Source: FEN-727 sp036508635
Lineage (GTDB): Bacteria; Actinomycetota; Geothermincolia; Fen-727; Anoxymicrobiaceae
Direction of reading: 5' to 3'
Assembly (NCBI GenBank): GCA_036508635.1
Contig: DATCGY010000248.1
Location: 1 to 17,984 of the forward strand
Length of the DNA stretch: 17,984 bases
The stretch's first letter is position 1; each line of letters begins with the position of its first letter. This document shows positions 14,937-17,984 of this stretch, piece by piece. A program made the translations under genes and the position numbers. Below the pieces are notes generated by a model. The model was not told where the DNA came from, did not search any database, and saw only the letters and a list, made by a program, of their open reading frames with translations.

Positions 14937-16073
14937 TTGGAACGAGTAGCTGTCATAGGCGTAGGGCAGACGAAGTACAGCGCCGGAAAGCGCGAGACAT
15001 TTCATGAGCTCGTCTTCGACGTAGCGACGAAGGCCCTCAAAGACGCGGGCATATCCGTCAAGGATATCGACAACGTCGTGTCAGTCTCCAGCGACTTCTG
15101 GGATGGCCGCACGATATCCAGCATGGCGATATCCGACGCCTCGGGCGCGTTTGGCAAAGACATTTCGACGGTAGAGGGCGACGGCACTTTCGGTGTCCTC
15201 TACGGCATGATGAGAATCCTCTCCGGTAGCTTCGGTACGACCATGGTAGTCGCGCATCACAAGGGCACCGAGAGCAACATGAACGGTATCACCAACACCT
15301 CATTCGACCCGCTGGTCGAGCGTAAGCTCGGGCTCGACGCGGTGAGCTCGGCGGCGCTGCAGGCCCGCAGGTATATGACCACCTCCGGTGGCTCCGAGGA
15401 GCAGTTCGCGATGGTATCGGTCAAGAACCACGGCAACGCGATGAACAACCCGTTCGCGATGCTTCCCATGGAGATCACAGTCGAGGACGTAATGGCATCC
15501 AGGATGCTCGCGACGCCTCTCAAGAAGCTCGACTGCTCGCCGGTGACCGATGGCGCGGCCGCGGTCGTCCTGGCGGCCGAGCGCAACGCGAAAAAGTTCA
15601 CGACAAACAAGAAGAGGGTCTGGCTCAACGGCGTCGGCCATTGCTCTGACGCATACAGGCTCGGCGACCGCGACCTCGCGGATACCCGCGCGCTCAAGCA
15701 GGCCGCAAAGATGGCCTTCGACATGGCGGGTGTCACGCGGGACGACATCGACGTCGCCGAGGTATACGACGCTTTCTCCTACATGGAGCCGTTGTGGCTC
15801 GAAGGCCTCGGCTTCTGCGAGGACGGCATGGGTCCCGAGATGACCGAGCGCGGCACCTTTAACATGGACGGGGCGCTACCGGTCAACCCGTCGGGCGGAA
15901 GGCTCTCGGCCAATCCCGTGCAGGTCGCGGGGCTGGCGGCCTTCATTGAATGTGTACTTCAAATCCGCGGTGAGGCCGGCAAGCGCCAGGTGAAGAAGGC
16001 TGAAAAAGCCCTCGCACAAGGCATCAACGGCATGTGCGGCCAGTCCCATTGCGTCTGGATACTCGGTAAGTAG
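14937..16073 (+). CDS. Thiolase-like protein A (SCP-x/lipid-transfer type), no nucleophilic Cys
   Basis: A 378-residue thiolase-fold protein. Family markers are VAVIGVGQTKY at the start, VYDAFSYMEPLWLEGLGFCEDG-type sequence from Tyr277, NPSGGRLSANP (317-327) and CGQSH (367-371) at the end. The nucleophilic cysteine, normally in a VExxCxSG-like motif, is replaced by glycine: VEGDGTFG at 79-86, with Gly83 in the Cys position. The usual GHP is ANP (325-327). Ordinary thiolytic cleavage is therefore unlikely. Ltp2-type aldolases, which also work with DUF35 partners, share this loss and cleave by retro-aldol chemistry; the same is plausible but unproven here. It starts at TTG 14937 with a GGTGGTGAG ribosome site. 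Subunit B starts 12 bases after its stop. Confidence 0.87.
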   Translation: MERVAVIGVGQTKYSAGKRETFHELVFDVATKALKDAGISVKDIDNVVSVSSDFWDGRTISSMAISDASGAFGKDISTVEGDGTFGVLYGMMRILSGSFGTTMVVAHHKGTESNMNGITNTSFDPLVERKLGLDAVSSAALQARRYMTTSGGSEEQFAMVSVKNHGNAMNNPFAMLPMEITVEDVMASRMLATPLKKLDCSPVTDGAAAVVLAAERNAKKFTTNKKRVWLNGVGHCSDAYRLGDRDLADTRALKQAAKMAFDMAGVTRDDIDVAEVYDAFSYMEPLWLEGLGFCEDGMGPEMTERGTFNMDGALPVNPSGGRLSANPVQVAGLAAFIECVLQIRGEAGKRQVKKAEKALAQGINGMCGQSHCVWILGK

Positions 16074-16085
16074 GGGGAATGCCAT

Positions 16086-17240
16086 ATGGGAAAGCGAGTC
16101 GGAATCGTAGGGGTCGGACAGACCCACCACGCGTCGCAGCGTCTCGATTGCTCGGGCGTTGAGCTGATAGCGGAGGCAGTGACGAGGGCGCTCGACGACG
16201 CAGAGGTAACCCTCGATGATATCGATGCCATAGTCATCGGTAACATGGACCATTTCGAGAACATCAACTACGTCGACACGTGGGCGACCGACGGGCTGGG
16301 CTCTTGCATGAAGCCGGTCTTCAAGGTCACCACCGGAGGCACCACGGGCACCACGGTAGCCGCCTGCGCGTACTACCACGCGGCGTCCGGCCTCTTCGAC
16401 ACGGTCATGGCCGTCGGCTGGGAGAAAAACTCCGAGTCTGACACCCAGGCCGCAATCGCGACGTGCGCCAACCCGGTGCTCGAGCGCGACCCATTCGCCG
16501 GCGCCATCGGGCCGCTGGCGACCGAGTACTCGATGTACATGGAAGCGTACGGTGCCACGGAGGAAGACTCGGCGATAGTAGCCGCGCGCGACCGCAACAA
16601 CGCGATGAACAACATCTACGCGCACAACCGGATGCACGTGACCGTCGAAGACGTCCTCAACTCACCGATGCTCTCGTACCCGGTGAAGTTCCTCGACATG
16701 TGCCCGCGTTCCGACGGGGCCTGCGCGGTGATCTTCGCTTCGGAGGAAAAAGCCAAGAAGCTGGTTCCTAAGCCGGCTTGGGTGCACGCTTCGGTCGTGC
16801 GCCATGACTATACGCACTTCGGCGACCTTGCGTGGCAGTGGATGCCGACGCTCGAGATGGCCACGCTCGAGGCGTACAAGATAGCGGGCATCACGAACCC
16901 GCTGAAAGAGTTCGACGTCGCAGAGCTCTACCTCCCGTGCTCTACCTGCGGGGTCAAGTGGATGGACTCCTTCTACTTCTGTGAGAGGGGCCAGGCTCCC
17001 AAGCTCATCAGGAGCGGGGCGACCCACATGGACGGGATCATGCCGATCAACCCGTCGGGCGGCGTCATCGCGTGCAACCCGATCGGAGCGACCGCCCTCC
17101 TGCGCGTGGGCGAAGCGGCGTGGCAGATAATGGGCAAGTCCGGCGACAGGCAGATACCGAACGTGAAAAGGACTCTCTCGACCGGGTTCGGCGGCTGCAG
17201 TTGGAGTGACGTAATGATACTTGGAGCAGACTTGCCATAA
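16086..17240 (+). CDS. Thiolase-like protein B, divergent, no nucleophilic Cys
   Basis: A 384-residue paralogue of subunit A by fold (RVGIVGVGQTHH, INPSGGVIACNP, terminal FGGCSWSDVMILG) but strongly diverged. The nucleophile motif reads VTTGGTTG (81-88), with Gly85 at the Cys position, and GHP is CNP (330-332). The YDAF active-site stretch of A is replaced by LYLPCSTCGVKWMDSFYFC, which brings Cys285, Cys288 and Cys299 together. It could be a second catalytic subunit with another substrate, or a structural partner giving an A/B heteromer; I cannot decide. ATG at 16086 has AGGGGGA 7 bases upstream, and it follows A by 12 bases in the same operon. Confidence 0.85.
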   Translation: MGKRVGIVGVGQTHHASQRLDCSGVELIAEAVTRALDDAEVTLDDIDAIVIGNMDHFENINYVDTWATDGLGSCMKPVFKVTTGGTTGTTVAACAYYHAASGLFDTVMAVGWEKNSESDTQAAIATCANPVLERDPFAGAIGPLATEYSMYMEAYGATEEDSAIVAARDRNNAMNNIYAHNRMHVTVEDVLNSPMLSYPVKFLDMCPRSDGACAVIFASEEKAKKLVPKPAWVHASVVRHDYTHFGDLAWQWMPTLEMATLEAYKIAGITNPLKEFDVAELYLPCSTCGVKWMDSFYFCERGQAPKLIRSGATHMDGIMPINPSGGVIACNPIGATALLRVGEAAWQIMGKSGDRQIPNVKRTLSTGFGGCSWSDVMILGADLP

Positions 17241-17261
17241 GTCAAGGGAGGTTAACAGATA

Positions 17262-17909
17262 ATGGGACTGTACACTGATAAAAGGAAGACGACGACCACC
17301 CCGGACGGGTATGAGCTGCTCACGCACGAGTCCGGCCCGATCAAGTACGAGTTCAACTGGCACATGGGCCCGTTCTGGAGCAAGTACCTTGCCGCCATGC
17401 GCGACGAGGGGAAGATCCTGGGAGTGAAATGCCCCGAGTGCGGCACCGTCTACATACCGCCCCGAGCGGTATGCGGCCAGTGTTTTGTTGAGCCGAACGA
17501 GTGGGTGGAGGTCGGCCCCGAGGGGTTGCTCAAGGGCTTCACCGTCGTGAGGTTCCCTTACATCGACCCCAACACCGGACACCTCATGAAGGTGCCGTTC
17601 ACCGCTGTCTGGATAACCCTGGACGGCGCCGACACCCGCATGATGCACTTCTGCAACGAGTTGGACGAGCACAAGATGCGTGTCGGCATGCCGATGAAAG
17701 CAGTATTCGCCAAGAAGCCCCGCCCGACGTCCATCCACGCGGTGGACCGCTTCGACATCATCCCCGGAGGAAAGGTCGTCGAGGAACTGCACCCGCCGCG
17801 GATGGAAGTTCCCATAAAGATGGAGCTTCCAACCAGGAAGACCGCAAAGCGCAAGGGCGCCACCGCCAAGAAGGCTACCAAGAAAAAGGCAGCCGCCAAG
17901 AAGAAATAA
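17262..17909 (+). CDS. DUF35 zinc-ribbon/OB-fold protein (second copy) with lysine-rich tail
   Basis: A 215-residue DUF35 protein, about 60 residues longer than the first copy. An N-terminal helix region contains GPFWSKYLAAMRDEGKI. The zinc ribbon follows (Cys57-x2-Cys60 and Cys71-x2-Cys74, in KCPECGTVYIPPRAVCGQC), then an OB fold (about 85-160; GFTVVRFPYIDPNTG, PFTAVWITLDGADT). A linker leads to a basic tail (about 193-215) of repeated Ala-Lys-Lys units, unusual for the family and reminiscent of histone H1-like tails. It is probably the partner of thiolase-like B, 21 bases upstream. ATG has GGGAGGT 9 bases before it. The tail could bind nucleic acid, membrane or polyanions, or help in complex assembly; this is inference. 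The gene ends the operon, just before a strong terminator. Confidence 0.88.
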   Translation: MGLYTDKRKTTTTPDGYELLTHESGPIKYEFNWHMGPFWSKYLAAMRDEGKILGVKCPECGTVYIPPRAVCGQCFVEPNEWVEVGPEGLLKGFTVVRFPYIDPNTGHLMKVPFTAVWITLDGADTRMMHFCNELDEHKMRVGMPMKAVFAKKPRPTSIHAVDRFDIIPGGKVVEELHPPRMEVPIKMELPTRKTAKRKGATAKKATKKKAAAKKK

Positions 17910-17933
17910 CAGAACCTGAAAAGGTCATAGAAC

Positions 17934-17972
17934 AAAAGAGCGGGGTCCTGACGGCCCCGCTCTTTTCTTTTT
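17934..17972 (+). terminator. Strong rho-independent terminator of the DUF35/thiolase operon
   Basis: A 12-bp perfect stem (17934-17945 with 17955-17966, GAGCGGGG core flanked by A4/T4) encloses a 9-base loop and is followed by CTTTTT. The A-rich 5' side could also make it work on the minus strand. It lies 25 bases after the second DUF35 gene. Confidence 0.92.
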
Positions 17973-17984
17973 AGTCCCGCGTTG

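Noticed and set aside
16662..17792. A 376-codon minus-strand frame opposite thiolase B and the second DUF35 gene
   Set aside because: It is a GC-rich antisense shadow; the plus-strand genes have clear domains and ribosome sites.
1..17984. CRISPR arrays, tRNA/rRNA genes, insertion sequences or phage genes
   Set aside because: I saw no regularly spaced repeats, no tRNA T-arm with matching acceptor stem, and no transposase, integrase or phage proteins.

Overview
The window is GC-rich bacterial DNA with dense genes, many GTG/TTG and two possible CTG starts, and very long open frames on the strand opposite real genes, as expected at high GC. The content points to an uncultivated, probably anaerobic, Actinomycetota-like bacterium. 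The reasons are a CtpE-type P-type ATPase, a cysteine-rich C_GCAxxG_C_C protein, a multi-cluster Fe-S protein, a Cys-less SCP-x thiolase/DUF35 cluster and Kai-associated sensor kinases. The taxonomic call is inference only.

Layout. (1) 19-876, minus: a small operon of a cupin gene, broken by one in-frame amber codon, and a C_GCAxxG_C_C protein. (2) 977-3361, plus: a P-type cation ATPase of the CtpE type. (3) 3412-5381, minus: a two-gene operon of an unusual Fe-S protein and a membrane diguanylate cyclase. (4) 5382-6075: about 690 bases without a convincing gene, with a minus-strand terminator, a cluster of GAACGT motifs and a GC-rich block I could not identify. (5) 6076-11344, minus: a signalling operon. 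In transcription order it holds a 55-codon scar joining the start of kaiC to the end of kaiB, a PAS-PAS histidine kinase, a REC-PAS-PAS-PAS protein, a second histidine kinase with a degenerate RsbT-like N-terminus, and the C-terminal part of a TMEM175-type channel gene. (6) 11693-14114, plus: an MprF-like lipid aminoacyltransferase and a PHP-domain protein. (7) 14441-17909, plus: an operon DUF35, thiolase-like, thiolase-like, DUF35, closed by a strong terminator at the window edge.

The most notable finding is the kaiC/kaiB deletion scar at 11177-11344. The residues GIPGLDEIT, typical of the start of KaiC, run in frame into IGDLSDIERVLVGLD, the end of KaiB, directly before a histidine kinase. 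A KaiBC-kinase operon seems to have lost its clock-type core by an internal deletion, while the kinase and its downstream partners remain. Around it are other signs of remodelling: two paralogous kinase cores, a kinase whose N-terminal ATPase fold has lost its N-box, and half of a TMEM175 gene abutting a kinase stop codon.

The second system of interest is the paired DUF35/thiolase operon. Both thiolase-like subunits have glycine where the nucleophilic cysteine should be, and NP where the catalytic His-Pro should be. This suggests aldolase-type or other CoA-ester chemistry rather than ordinary thiolysis.
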